From Mycolicibacterium hassiacum DSM 44199 (GTDB taxonomy: Bacteria; Actinomycetota; Actinomycetes; Mycobacteriales; Mycobacteriaceae): 64,000 nt of DNA. How positions within the stretch are numbered: the stretch's first letter is position 1; each line of letters opens with the position of its first letter. The notes below the pieces were generated by a model that had not been told where the DNA came from, did not search any database, and was given only the letters and a program-made list of their open reading frames with translations. The stretch lies in assembly GCF_900603025.1 (NCBI RefSeq), contig NZ_LR026975.1, positions 682,001-746,000 of the forward strand, read 5' to 3'. The position numbers and the translations under genes were made by a program. Positions 44,931 to 56,461 of the stretch are shown in pieces.

Positions 44931-46457
44931 GTGGTCACCCTGGACCGGCTGGTCAACGTGCTGGGCAGCTACGGTGTCGGCCTGCGATTCTGCCCGATTC
45001 CCCGGTCCACCGAGCTGAGCAGCGTGGTGATCCGCGAGAACGTCGAGGGCCGGCCGGTGACCGGCGATGTGCTGCTGGCGATCGGGGCCCGGTCGGTCAA
45101 GGAGGCCGTGCAGTGGGCGGCGGCCGCACGAGCGTCGGTGGTGCTGCTGCGCGGCGGCGATCGGGAGCACACGTTCTCCGGTATCGACGAGGGCGTAGCC
45201 GTCATGGTGGTCGACCCGTCGGTGTCGTGGAGCGAGTTGGCCGCTGTGGTCTACGGGCTGGTGCTCGAGGGCCGGGAGACCGAGGCGGGCCGGGGTCCCA
45301 CGGACCTGTTCGCACTCGCCGACAGCCTCGCCGAGACCACCGGCGGCGCGGTGACCATCGAGGACCGCCTGTCGCGGGTGCTGGCGTACTCGCGGATGCA
45401 GGAGAACGCCGACCAGGCCCGGGTGGCGACGATCCTCGGCCGGCAGGCTCCCGAGTCGCTGCGCGAATACTTCGAATCACGTGGCGTTTTCGCGCATCTG
45501 AGCGCCTCGGACGAACCGTTGTTTCTCGAGCCGGACGCCGCACACGGGCTGGCCGGACGCATGGTGGTGGCGGTCCGGTCCGGGCGGGAGCTGATGGGTT
45601 CGGTGTGGGTGGCCTGTACCGAGCCGTTGACCGGGCCGCCGCTTTCGGCGCTGGTCGACGGGGCGCGCACGGTGGCGCTGCATCTGCTGCGGTCCCGTGC
45701 CAGTGCGGATCTCGAGCGGCAGGTCGAATCCGACCTGGTGATCCGCCTGCTGCAGGGCAGCCCCGACGCCGCCGCGGCGGCCAGGCGGCTGGGCCTGCCG
45801 AATCGGCCGATGCGGGTGATCGCGGTGCGGGCGTTCATCGACGGCGACCGTGACTCGGCGTTGTTGCTGGCGTTCGAGCGGGCCACCACCGGCTTCGGCT
45901 GGTCGCGTCCGGGCCGCAGCGCGCTGGACGGCAACACCGTCTACACCCTGTTGCCCGGCGAGCCCGCGGCGATCGCGCGGCGCTGGATCGCCGGATTGCG
46001 TGCGGCACTGCCCGATGCCGCCACCGTGGTGGCGGGAATCAGCAAGCCGGCCGCGGTCGGCGATCTCGCGGCGGCCCGCCAGGAGGCCGACGAGTGTCTG
46101 GCGCTGCACGAACTGGCGCCGCACCGGACCGAGCCGCCGGCCTACGACGAGTCCTGGGATCGGATCCTGCTGCACCGGCTGCGCACCGCCGCCCGGTCGG
46201 GCCGCTCCCCGGACCGCGGCCCGGTCGCCGAACTGCGCCGCCACGACGCCGAGCACGGCACCGAGTACGTGGCCACCCTGCGGGCCTGGCTGGAGGCGAT
46301 GGGGGACATCGCCGCGGCCGGCCACCGGCTGGGCGTCCACGAGAACACCGTCCGCTACCGGCTGCGCAAGATGGCCGAGCTCACCGAGCTGCGCCTCGAC
46401 GACCCGGACAAGCGGCTGGCCATGATGATCGAGATCGCCGCCCTCGGCCCGGACTGA
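44931..46457 (+). CDS. PucR/CdaR-family transcriptional regulator
   Basis: 508-residue regulator. The N-terminal half is the PucR ligand domain (LLRGGDREHTFSGI, a GAF-like middle region), the middle is GGDEF-like and degenerate (RVIAVRAFIDGDRDSALLL), and the C-terminal helix-turn-helix is HRLGVHENTVRYRLRKMAEL (near residue 465). The GTG start at 44931 has AGGAG 6 bases upstream. It precedes a D-amino-acid-dehydrogenase-like gene in the same direction with a 132-base gap, suggesting that it controls amine or amino acid use. Confidence 0.82.
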   Translation: MVTLDRLVNVLGSYGVGLRFCPIPRSTELSSVVIRENVEGRPVTGDVLLAIGARSVKEAVQWAAAARASVVLLRGGDREHTFSGIDEGVAVMVVDPSVSWSELAAVVYGLVLEGRETEAGRGPTDLFALADSLAETTGGAVTIEDRLSRVLAYSRMQENADQARVATILGRQAPESLREYFESRGVFAHLSASDEPLFLEPDAAHGLAGRMVVAVRSGRELMGSVWVACTEPLTGPPLSALVDGARTVALHLLRSRASADLERQVESDLVIRLLQGSPDAAAAARRLGLPNRPMRVIAVRAFIDGDRDSALLLAFERATTGFGWSRPGRSALDGNTVYTLLPGEPAAIARRWIAGLRAALPDAATVVAGISKPAAVGDLAAARQEADECLALHELAPHRTEPPAYDESWDRILLHRLRTAARSGRSPDRGPVAELRRHDAEHGTEYVATLRAWLEAMGDIAAAGHRLGVHENTVRYRLRKMAELTELRLDDPDKRLAMMIEIAALGPD

Positions 46458-46480
46458 GCACCGCCGGATGGGTTTGTCGG

Positions 46481-46499
46481 CCCGCCACAACATGGCGGG
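46481..46499 (+). terminator. Weak hairpin after the PucR-type gene
   Basis: CCCGCCA-CAACA-TGGCGGG, a perfect 7-bp stem 23 bases after the stop codon, without a T-tract. It could be a weak terminator or an operator. Confidence 0.35.
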
Positions 46500-46589
46500 G
46501 CAGGGTTGTCCGAAATTCGCAACCGGTCACCGGCCCGCGCGCAGCAGCATGGTGATAATCAGCGGCTTCTGCGGCGAAGGAGGTGAACG

Positions 46590-47849
46590 ATGGTCGGACG
46601 CACCGCCGGCAGCCCCCGCACCGCGGTCGTGGTGGGGGCCGGCATCGTCGGGCTGTCGACGGCCTGGTTCCTGCAGGAGCGCGGCGTCGAGGTCACCGTC
46701 GTGGACCGGGAGGGAGTGGCCGCCGGGGCCTCCTGGGGCAACGCCGGGTGGATCAGCCCGGCCCTGACCATTCCGCTGAACTCCCCGGCGGTGCTGCGCT
46801 ACGGGCTGCGGTCGCTGCTGGATCCGGCGGCGCCGCTGCACATCCCGTTCACCCCCGACCGCGCGCTGGCGGCGTTTCTGCTCCGGTTCGCGGCGAACTG
46901 CCGGCGCTCGTCGTGGCGGCGCGCCGCGCAGGCCGGCGTGCCGCTCAACGAGGAATGCATCGAGGCCTACGACGTGCTGGTCGCCAACGGCGTCGACGCC
47001 CCGGTCACCGACGCCGCGATCACCGCGCTGTTCCGCAGCACCGCGGCCGCCGAGCACCTGGTGGCCGAACTGCGGGATCTCGAGCAGGTAGGACAGACGA
47101 TCTCGTTCACCGCGCTCAGCGGTGCGGCGCTGCGCGAACAGGTGCCGCTGGCGTCCGCCGAGGTCACCGCGGCCATCAGCGTCAACGGGCAGCGCTACAT
47201 CGACCCGGGCCGGTTCGTGCACGCGCTGGCCGACTCCGTCCGGCAACGGGGTGGGGTCATCCGGACCCTCGAGGTGCGCGATGTCATCGGCACGGGCGGC
47301 CGTGCGACCGTGTACGGCCGTGACGGCGAGGCGTTGACCGCCGATGTCGCGGTGATCGCGGCCGGCGCCTGGCTCAACCGGCTGCGCGCCCCGCGGTTGC
47401 GGGTGTCGGTGCAGGCCGGCCGCGGCTACTCGTTCACGGTGCCGGTCGACCGGCCGGTCCCGGGGCCGATCTATCTGCCCGACGTCCGCGTCGCGTGCAC
47501 GCCGTACCGTGGCGCGCTGCGGGTCGCCGGCACGATGGAGTTCCGCGACCCGGACGACCCGTTGATCCACGAGCGGGTCACCGCCATCGTCTCCACCGCG
47601 AGCCCACTGCTGGACGGGGTGCGCTGGCACGATCGGACCGACGTGTGGGTCGGGCCGCGGCCGGTGACTCCCGACGGCCGTCCGCTGGTCGGCGAGGTGT
47701 CGCCAGGTGTCTACGTCGCCGCCGGACACGGCATGTGGGGTCTGGCGCACGGGCCGATCACCGGCCGCCTGCTGGCCGAACAGATCACCACCGGCAAACA
47801 ACCCGAGGCGCTCCGCGGGTTCGACCCGCTACGAAAGCCCGGCGGTTAG
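46590..47849 (+). CDS. FAD-dependent D-amino-acid dehydrogenase-like oxidoreductase
   Basis: 419-residue flavoprotein of the DadA/glycine oxidase family. The FAD motif is VVVGAGIVGLSTAWFLQERG (near residue 13), followed by NAGWISPA, typical of DadA. The C-terminal FAD-contacting segment is VYVAAGHGMWGLAHGPITG. A perfect ribosome site AAGGAGGTGA precedes the ATG. It would deaminate a D-amino acid or related amine to the keto acid. The substrate is not predictable. Confidence 0.85.
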   Translation: MVGRTAGSPRTAVVVGAGIVGLSTAWFLQERGVEVTVVDREGVAAGASWGNAGWISPALTIPLNSPAVLRYGLRSLLDPAAPLHIPFTPDRALAAFLLRFAANCRRSSWRRAAQAGVPLNEECIEAYDVLVANGVDAPVTDAAITALFRSTAAAEHLVAELRDLEQVGQTISFTALSGAALREQVPLASAEVTAAISVNGQRYIDPGRFVHALADSVRQRGGVIRTLEVRDVIGTGGRATVYGRDGEALTADVAVIAAGAWLNRLRAPRLRVSVQAGRGYSFTVPVDRPVPGPIYLPDVRVACTPYRGALRVAGTMEFRDPDDPLIHERVTAIVSTASPLLDGVRWHDRTDVWVGPRPVTPDGRPLVGEVSPGVYVAAGHGMWGLAHGPITGRLLAEQITTGKQPEALRGFDPLRKPGG

Positions 47850-47953
47850 CGCCAGTTCCGAAGCTCCGCCCGCACTGGGCATCCGACTCGTTCGGGGCGC
47901 AGTCGCACCCAGACCCCGCCCCGGACGACGACTATCTCCCGGAAGGAACCGAA

Positions 47954-48409
47954 ATGACTGCTACTCAACGCGTTTGGCTGACTCCGAAGGCCTATGAGAG
48001 CCTCAAGGAGGAACTGGACACGCTCAACAGGTTGTGCGCCGAGGCGACACCGGATCCCGATGAGAACGAGTTGGCGATCATGCGGGCCCGTCAGGCGCGC
48101 ATTCAACAGATCCACGAGATGCTGATGAACGCCGTTGTCGGCGAGGATCCCCCGGACGACGGGGTCGCCGAGCCCGGCATGGTGATCACCGTCCGCTACG
48201 ACGACGGCGACGAGGAGACGTTCCTGCTCGGCGTCCGCGGTGCCGAGTACGGCGACATGGAGGTGTACTCGCCCCAATCGCCGCTGGGCGCGGCGATCCT
48301 CGGCGCCCGGGTGGGACAGCGGGTGACATACGAGCTGCCCAACGGTTCCACCGCCGGGGTGACGCTGGTCAAGGCCGTGCCCTACGGCATGCACAACGCC
48401 GACACCTAG
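47954..48409 (+). CDS. GreA/GreB-domain elongation factor-like protein
   Basis: 151-residue protein with an N-terminal coiled-coil pair (residues 10-58: YESLKEELDTLNRL ... ARQARIQQIHEML) and a C-terminal FKBP-like GreA/GreB domain (VYSPQSPLGAAILGARVGQRV, residues 100-135). The SPxSPLGxAL-type signature is present. The coiled coil is shorter than in GreA, so it may be a Gre-domain relative that competes for the RNA polymerase secondary channel. ATG at 47954 preceded by GGAAGGAA. A strong hairpin terminator follows. Confidence 0.8.
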   Translation: MTATQRVWLTPKAYESLKEELDTLNRLCAEATPDPDENELAIMRARQARIQQIHEMLMNAVVGEDPPDDGVAEPGMVITVRYDDGDEETFLLGVRGAEYGDMEVYSPQSPLGAAILGARVGQRVTYELPNGSTAGVTLVKAVPYGMHNADT

Positions 48410-48465
48410 CCGGAATCGCTGGCGCAGTGGTTTTTTCGTGACGCGCATCACTGGACACCCCTGGG

Positions 48466-48496
48466 CCGGGGCAGGGTCACCGAGACCCTGCCCCGG
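48466..48496 (+). terminator. Strong hairpin terminator after the GreA-like gene
   Basis: Perfect 13-bp stem CCGGGGCAGGGTC / GACCCTGCCCCGG with a 5-base loop, extended by an outer ACACCC/GGGTGT pairing. Located 57 bases after the stop and just before a DosR-like box. Confidence 0.65.
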
Positions 48497-48504
48497 GGTG
48501 TGAA

Positions 48505-48524
48505 TTGAGGTCTTTGGACCCTCG
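48505..48524 (+). promoter_or_regulatory. DosR-like box upstream of the first Acg-type gene
   Basis: TTGAGGTCTTTGGACCCTCG. The core AGGTC-TTTG-GACCC has the same 5-4-5 spacing as the DosR box core GGGAC-N4-GTCCC and keeps its invariant C and G. It ends 67 bases before the start codon at 48592. Two core positions differ from consensus, so binding may be weaker. Confidence 0.5.
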
Positions 48525-48591
48525 CTGGGTGGTCGGGATCCGGGCACGCTGGATCTCACCAGCATCAGCAATTTCACGAGGTGTGGCAGCG

Positions 48592-49578
48592 ATGTGCGCA
48601 GAGTTCCCGGACGCGGAGACCATCCGCTCTGCGTTGATGCTCGCCGGTCGGGCCCCGTCGGTGCACAACACGCAGCCGTGGCGGTGGCGGGTCGGCGAGC
48701 ACAGCCTGCACCTGTACGCGGACCGTGATCTGCTGCTGCCGCATACCGATCCGGACGCCCGCGATCTGATGCTCAGCTGTGGGGCGGCGTTGCACCACTG
48801 CGCGGTGGCGCTGGCCGCACTCGGCTGGCAGAGCCGCATCGAGCGATTTCCCGATCCCGCGGACCCCGATCACCTGGCGGCTATCGAACTGCACCGGTAT
48901 CCGGCGTCGGAGAACGACGTGGCGCTGGCCGCGGCGATCCCGCGTCGCCGGACCGACCGGCGCACCTACAGCCCCTGGCCGGTGCCGGAACGCGACATCG
49001 CGTTGATGGGGGCGCGGGCCGCCCGCGCCGGTGTGCTGTTGCGCCGGCTGGACTCGCTCGACCATCTGATCCGCATCGTCGCCGACGCGGCCCGCCAGCA
49101 CCGGACCGACGCCGAGTACCTGACGGAGCTGACCATCTGGAGCGGCCGGTACGCCTCGACCGCGGGCGTGCCCGCGCGCAACGCCCCGATGCCGGACGGC
49201 TCCGCGCCGATCCCGCCGCGCACCTTCGCCGGGGCCGCGCTGCCGCAGCCCGATGTCGACGCGGCGCAGGACGGCGCGACCGTGATCGCGCTCGGCACCG
49301 TCGCCGACGACGATCTGGCGCGGCTGCGGGCCGGCGAGGCGGCCAGCCTGGTGATGCTGACCGCGACGGCCCAGGGGCTGGCCAGCTGCCCGATCACCGA
49401 ACCCCTGGAGATCAGTGAGACCCGGGCCGCGGTGCAGGCCGACGTGTTCGGCCCCGACGCCTACCCGCAGATGCTGCTGCGCATCGGCTGGGCCCCGATC
49501 AACGCGGATCCGCTGCCGTCGACCCCGCGCCGGGCGCTGGCGGAGTGGGCCACCCGGGTGGACGGCAGCGCGCTGTGA
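48592..49578 (+). CDS. Acg-family nitroreductase-like protein (DosR regulon type)
   Basis: 328-residue protein of the Acg/Rv3127/Rv3131 family, a nitroreductase-fold group induced in hypoxia. Visible marks are the N-terminal APSVHNTQPWRW (near residue 20), SCGAALHHCAVALAALGW, RRRTDRR, and the late GLASCPITEPLE. These proteins bind flavin but lack part of the canonical active site, and their function is unsettled. ATG at 48592 (MCAEFPDAETI). It is followed 42 bases later by a universal stress protein gene and preceded by a DosR-like box. Confidence 0.83.
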   Translation: MCAEFPDAETIRSALMLAGRAPSVHNTQPWRWRVGEHSLHLYADRDLLLPHTDPDARDLMLSCGAALHHCAVALAALGWQSRIERFPDPADPDHLAAIELHRYPASENDVALAAAIPRRRTDRRTYSPWPVPERDIALMGARAARAGVLLRRLDSLDHLIRIVADAARQHRTDAEYLTELTIWSGRYASTAGVPARNAPMPDGSAPIPPRTFAGAALPQPDVDAAQDGATVIALGTVADDDLARLRAGEAASLVMLTATAQGLASCPITEPLEISETRAAVQADVFGPDAYPQMLLRIGWAPINADPLPSTPRRALAEWATRVDGSAL

Positions 49579-49620
49579 AGCCGGCGACGTCCGGGAAGGA
49601 CCGCATCCCACGACACTGAG

Positions 49621-50475
49621 ATGGTCACCGAACCCGCGCCCCTCGGAATCGTCGTCGGCGTCGACGGCTCGCCGTCGGCGCGGCTCGCGGTGGAGTGGGC
49701 CGCTCGGGAGGCGATCCTCCGCCACCGCCCGCTGACGCTGGTGCACGTGATGACCGCGCCGACGGTGCTGCGGTTCGGTCCGGGGCCCAATGCACACGCG
49801 GCGCTCGTCGAGGCGCAACAGATCGCCGAGCGCGTCCTCGACGGCACCGATATCGAGGTCGTCACCCACACACCGGCGGCCGGGGTCGTCCCCGCGCTGA
49901 CCGCGATGTCGCGCCGCGCCGACATGCTCGTGGTGGGGTGCCGGGGCGGCGGCCCGGTCGGCCCGCGGCTCCTCGGTTCGGTGTGCTGGGGGCTGCTGCA
50001 CCACGCCCACTGTCCGGTGGCGGTCATCCACGACGAGATTCCGTTCGGAGTGCTGCCGCCCGACGCGCCCGTCGTCGTCGGCATCGACGGATCGGTGGCG
50101 TCCGAGGCCGCCACCGCGTGGGCATTCGACGAGGCGGCCCGCCGGGATGTCGAACTCGTCGCGGTTCATGCCGGAAACGACTGCACTGCAGAAGTGTTGA
50201 TGGGTATCGACTGGTATCCGATGCAGCGCCGGGCCGAACGCACGCTGGCCGAACGGCTCGCCGGTTGGCAGGAGCGTCACCCCGGGGTGCGGGTGCGCCG
50301 GGTGGTGACCCTCGATCATCCGGCGGACCGGTTGCTCGAGCTCTCGCAGTCGGCGCAGATGACCGTGCTCGGCTGTCGCGGGCGCAGTGCGCTGGCTGAA
50401 ATGGCGCTCGGCTCAGTCAGTTCCACCGTCGCCCAGGCAGCTCGGATGCCGGTCGTGGTGGTGCGGCCGCGTTAG
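49621..50475 (+). CDS. Tandem-domain universal stress protein
   Basis: 284-residue protein with two USP domains (about residues 8-140 and 148-284). Each carries the ATP-binding G-2x-G-9x-S type motif: [16 protein letters not shown] and [18 protein letters not shown], and each begins with VVGVDGS or VVGIDGS. Such proteins belong to the DosR regulon in mycobacteria and are linked to growth arrest. The last 4 bases overlap the convergent devR gene. Confidence 0.88.
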   Translation: MVTEPAPLGIVVGVDGSPSARLAVEWAAREAILRHRPLTLVHVMTAPTVLRFGPGPNAHAALVEAQQIAERVLDGTDIEVVTHTPAAGVVPALTAMSRRADMLVVGCRGGGPVGPRLLGSVCWGLLHHAHCPVAVIHDEIPFGVLPPDAPVVVGIDGSVASEAATAWAFDEAARRDVELVAVHAGNDCTAEVLMGIDWYPMQRRAERTLAERLAGWQERHPGVRVRRVVTLDHPADRLLELSQSAQMTVLGCRGRSALAEMALGSVSSTVAQAARMPVVVVRPR

Positions 50476-51125
50476 AACTCGTCGGGCCGCGCTTTGCCGC
50501 GTTCGAGTTTGGACGCGAACACCGCGGCCTGGGTGCGTCGCTCCATTCCCAGTTTGGCCAGCAGCCGCGAAACGTAGTTCTTGACGGTCTTCTCCGCCAG
50601 GAACATTCGTGCGGCGATCTGCTTGTTGGTCAACCCCTCGCCGAGCAGGCTCAGCAGCACCCGCTCCTGTTCGGTGAGATTCGACAGCGGATCGGGTTCC
50701 TCGGCACCGCTGCGCAGTTTCGCCATCAGGGCGGCCGCGGCGCGGTTGTCCAACAGGGATCGTCCTGCCCCGACGTCCTTGATCGCCTGCGCCAGCGCCA
50801 GTCCCTTGATGTCCTTGACGACATACCCGCTGGCGCCGGCGAGAACCGCGTCGAGCATCGCCTCGTCGGAGGTGTAGGAGGTGAGCATCAGGCAGCGCAG
50901 GTTGGGCAGCTGTGAGAGCAGGTCGCGGCACAACTCGATGCCGCTGCCGTCGGGCAGCCGGACGTCGAGCACCGCCACATCGGGAGCCGCTGCGGGGATC
51001 CGGGCCATCGCCTCGCTCACCGAGCCGGCCTCGCCGACCACCTCCAGCTCCGGGTCGGCGCTCAACAGATCGATCAGGCCTCGCCGGACCACCTCGTGGT
51101 CGTCGACCAGAAACACCTTCACCAT
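50472..51125 (-). CDS. devR: Response regulator DevR/DosR
   Basis: 217-residue NarL-type response regulator, the same length as DosR of M. tuberculosis. Receiver domain with acidic DD at residues 8-9, phosphoacceptor Asp 54 in VLDVRLPDG, Lys in VVKDIKG; the LuxR helix-turn-helix is [20 protein letters not shown] with the dimer helix [18 protein letters not shown]. This matches DosR closely. It activates genes for hypoxic and nitric oxide stress. On its own strand it lies 87 bases downstream of an Acg-type gene with a DosR box, so it may be autoregulated as part of that operon. The kinase devS is 2.2 kb away on the other strand, unlike the usual devR-devS operon. Confidence 0.9.
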   Translation of the reverse strand: MVKVFLVDDHEVVRRGLIDLLSADPELEVVGEAGSVSEAMARIPAAAPDVAVLDVRLPDGSGIELCRDLLSQLPNLRCLMLTSYTSDEAMLDAVLAGASGYVVKDIKGLALAQAIKDVGAGRSLLDNRAAAALMAKLRSGAEEPDPLSNLTEQERVLLSLLGEGLTNKQIAARMFLAEKTVKNYVSRLLAKLGMERRTQAAVFASKLERGKARPDEF

Positions 51126-51212
51126 GGGAACACCATCTGATCGCTCATCCGGTTCATCTTCTCTGATTGCCCTTCGACGCAAGGCGGCCCGGCCGGTTCG
51201 CGCCGATAGAGC

Positions 51213-52235
51213 TCACCTTACGTCGTTGCCGCCACTGTGCGGTCGTGAGTGGCGAACTTCGAAGACCTCGGACACATCCCGCCGCGGGGTGGCCGGCGGC
51301 GGCGCCTCCAGCTCGGGCGCCTCGCCGACCCGCACCAGCACCTGCGGAACGACCGGCTCGCCGATCAGCGAACCGACCACATCGCGGCTGGCCTGCAGTT
51401 CGGTGATGTGGGTCAGCGGGCAGGTCGCCAGCCGCGACATCGTCGCTTCCAGCAGTACGGCCGAAAGCATTTCGCCGCAGCGCAGTACGCTGTCGCCGGT
51501 GTTGTCGTAAGTGGACAGCACGACGATCTTGGCCCGGTCCGGTCCGAACCCGATCCGCCGCTCGCCGCTGCTGGCGCCGGGGAACGTGCGGTTGATCACC
51601 ACCCGTTCGCTTTCCGCCGCCGAGACCAGTGCGCTGTGCGGGATGCCCTCCTGTGACTCGAATTTTCCTGTCCACCAAGATAATTCGGCGTAGTACGAGG
51701 TGTCGTAGAGTCGCAGCGATTCGCTGAGCCGCGACGCCTCGGCCAGTTCGCCGCGCAGCCGGTCGTCGAGGACGTCGAACCGGACGGCCTCGTCGCAGAC
51801 CGCGCGGCGCAGCTGCTGCTCGACGAAATGCCAGTCGGCGGGTTCGCCGAACGGCAACCGGTCGGTGCGCCGTTTCAGGATCGCGTCCGCACGCAGGTGA
51901 TGTCCCTCGGTGACCGGCGCCAGCGGGGTGAAGGTCATCGACGCGAGGTGATGGCGGTCGTTCGGGTTGGGGAAACGCTCCACGTGGGCGGTCCAGCCCG
52001 CGGCCGCGATCGCGACCCGGAAATGGTCCAGCGCCGCGCCACAGCTCATCAGGGCCTGTCGGCCCGAGTGATCGGTGGCGTGCAGAACCCGCTCCGGGTC
52101 CAGATGCAACTCGACGGTGGGGATGTCGCCCTCGACGGCCACCCACCGCCACGGTTGGCTGTTGTGCAGCGACGGCGACCGGCAGGCCAGCTGCACCGCC
52201 GCTCTGATGACCTCGGTGCCGACCTGCGGTTCCAT
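51213..52235 (-). CDS. Second Acg-family nitroreductase-like protein
   Basis: 340-residue paralogue of the protein at 48592. Shared marks are SPSLHNSQPWRWV (near residue 22), MSCGAALDHFRVAIAAAGW, ILKRRTDRLPFG and LATCPLTHITE. The ATG at 52235 is used. Its promoter region has the best DosR-like box of the window (52268). Together with the upstream stress protein and downstream devR it forms a minus-strand gene group. Confidence 0.83.
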   Translation of the reverse strand: MEPQVGTEVIRAAVQLACRSPSLHNSQPWRWVAVEGDIPTVELHLDPERVLHATDHSGRQALMSCGAALDHFRVAIAAAGWTAHVERFPNPNDRHHLASMTFTPLAPVTEGHHLRADAILKRRTDRLPFGEPADWHFVEQQLRRAVCDEAVRFDVLDDRLRGELAEASRLSESLRLYDTSYYAELSWWTGKFESQEGIPHSALVSAAESERVVINRTFPGASSGERRIGFGPDRAKIVVLSTYDNTGDSVLRCGEMLSAVLLEATMSRLATCPLTHITELQASRDVVGSLIGEPVVPQVLVRVGEAPELEAPPPATPRRDVSEVFEVRHSRPHSGGNDVR

Positions 52236-52267
52236 ACCCCCAGCCTGCCGGAGCCGGGGGCGCGCGG

Positions 52268-52287
52268 CGAGGGCCATTGGTCCCGTC
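52268..52287 (-). promoter_or_regulatory. DosR-like box upstream of the second Acg-type gene
   Basis: CGAGGGCCATTGGTCCCGTC. The core GGGCC-ATTG-GTCCC matches the DosR box GGGAC-N4-GTCCC with one change. It ends 33 bases before the start codon at 52235, a suitable place for activation. Confidence 0.65.
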
Positions 52288-52326
52288 GCCGGGGGTGCGA
52301 AGGGCCTCGATCGCCGACCGAAGTGA

Positions 52327-55089
<2,763 letters not shown>

Positions 55090-55138
55090 CGCGCTGACCG
55101 GGGTCTGGCTGCAGCTCCGGTTTGTCGGCGGTGCGCCC

Positions 55139-55144
55139 TATAGT
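55139..55144 (+). promoter_or_regulatory. -10 element before the DUF222 gene
   Basis: TATAGT lies 7 bases before an ATG at 55152. That ATG opens MFDECGAAR and then stops, so a leaderless message here would not read into the DUF222 frame unless a frameshift exists. Confidence 0.45.
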
Positions 55145-55162
55145 CGAACGCATGTTCGATGA

Positions 55163-56266
55163 GTGCGGGGCGGCGCGGTGATCGATGCGATCACCGCGGC
55201 CTCGCGGGAGCAGAACGCCGCCTGTGGTCGGGAGCTGATGGCGATCGGCGAGTTGTACGCCCGCCGTGCTCCCGAAGACGACGAGGCGCGGATCTGCTGG
55301 GCCGTCGACGGGCATGCCAACCTGGTGGCCGAGCTCTCGGCGGCGTTGAACATCAGCCGTGGGCGGGCGGCGGCCCGGTTGCGGCTGGCCATCGACTTGC
55401 GCGAACGGCTGCCGAAGGTGGGGGCGCTCTTCGCCGGCGGGGCTATCGACTACCGGATGGTGACCACCCTGGTCAACCGCGCCGATCTGGTCACCGACCC
55501 CGAATGGCTGGCCCGACTCGACGAAGCCTTCGCGCGCTGGGCGCCGACATGGATGAAGCTGTCCGGGCCGAAACTGTATGAACGCGTCGACATGTGGGTG
55601 GAGAGGTTCGACCCCACCGGGGTCCGCGAACCCAAGACCCCTTCCGAGGATGTGTATGTGGAGGTCGGGCCGATCAGCCCCGGTGTGGTCGGCATCTGGG
55701 CCCGGTTGGCGTGTCAGGACGGGGTGGCCTTCGACACCCGCCTCGATGCCATGGCCTCCGGCGTGTGCCGCGACGACCCCCGGTCGAAGGACCAGCGCCG
55801 CGCGGACGCCCTCATGGCCATGGCGAGCGGCCGGACCCGCCTGGCGTGCCGGTGCGGGGCCGCCGACTGCCCGCACCGAGGGCCCGAAACCCCGGCTCCG
55901 CGGGTGGTGATCAACGTGATCGCCGAGCAGGCCACCCTCGAAGGGCGGTCGAACGATCCGGGGTATCTGCCCGGCTACGGCGCGGTACCGGCCGCGCTGC
56001 TGCGGGAACAAGCCCCCACCGCTGACGTGCGGTTGGTGACCCTGCCCTCGCCGTACCCGGAGGACGGGTACCGGCCCTCAGCGCAGCTGGCACGGTTCGT
56101 GCGGATGCGCGACCTGACGTGCCGGTTTCCCGGCTGCGACGTGGCTGCCGCGCACTGTCAGATCGACCACACCATTCCCTATCCGATCGGGCCGACCCAC
56201 CCGTCGAACCTCAAACTCCTGTGCGTCTTCCACCAACTACTAGACGAAGAACGTTTCTGCGCTTAA
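55163..56266 (+). CDS. DUF222 / HNH endonuclease domain protein, 3' truncated
   Basis: 367-residue protein of the DUF222-HNH group repeated in mycobacterial genomes (REP13E12-like). DUF222 covers about residues 10-265 (ELYARRAPEDDEARICWAVDG, AIDYRMVTTLVNRADLV). The HNH part has CRFPGCDVAAAHCQIDHTIPY with the Cys pair and DH pair, then PSNLKLLC. The usual 40-60 residues after PSNLKLLC (second Cys/His and Trp-rich tail) are absent and replaced by VFHQLLDEERFCA. The GTG at 55163 is the only in-frame start; homologues normally start MF..., and such a start exists in another frame at 55152, hinting at a frameshift near codon 8. Possibly a decayed gene. Confidence 0.7.
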   Translation: MRGGAVIDAITAASREQNAACGRELMAIGELYARRAPEDDEARICWAVDGHANLVAELSAALNISRGRAAARLRLAIDLRERLPKVGALFAGGAIDYRMVTTLVNRADLVTDPEWLARLDEAFARWAPTWMKLSGPKLYERVDMWVERFDPTGVREPKTPSEDVYVEVGPISPGVVGIWARLACQDGVAFDTRLDAMASGVCRDDPRSKDQRRADALMAMASGRTRLACRCGAADCPHRGPETPAPRVVINVIAEQATLEGRSNDPGYLPGYGAVPAALLREQAPTADVRLVTLPSPYPEDGYRPSAQLARFVRMRDLTCRFPGCDVAAAHCQIDHTIPYPIGPTHPSNLKLLCVFHQLLDEERFCA

Positions 56267-56302
56267 GTGTCTGACCTGTGACGTTGGCGTATGGTCGGTG
56301 CC

Positions 56303-56458
56303 ATGTCGCAGGCCGATTCGTCTGAGATTGACGAGTACGTTCGCCGTGCTGTGGCGGACGCTCCACCGCTGACGCCGGAGCAGCGAAGCAAGCTGCGGAC
56401 TTTGCTGGACACGGGCGAAACGGTCCTGAGACCGGCTACTGCATCCGACATCGATTGA
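56303..56458 (+). CDS. Small conserved-looking protein, 51 residues
   Basis: Reads MSQADSSEIDEYVRRAVADA, then PPLTPEQRSKLRTLLDTGE to a TGA at 56458. The LTPEQRSKLRTLL helix is common in small actinobacterial proteins that accompany mobile or helicase/HNH genes. It ends 3 bases before the GTG of the following HNH-like gene, so the two are probably one operon. Function unknown. Confidence 0.6.
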   Translation: MSQADSSEIDEYVRRAVADAPPLTPEQRSKLRTLLDTGETVLRPATASDID

Positions 56459-56461
56459 ACC

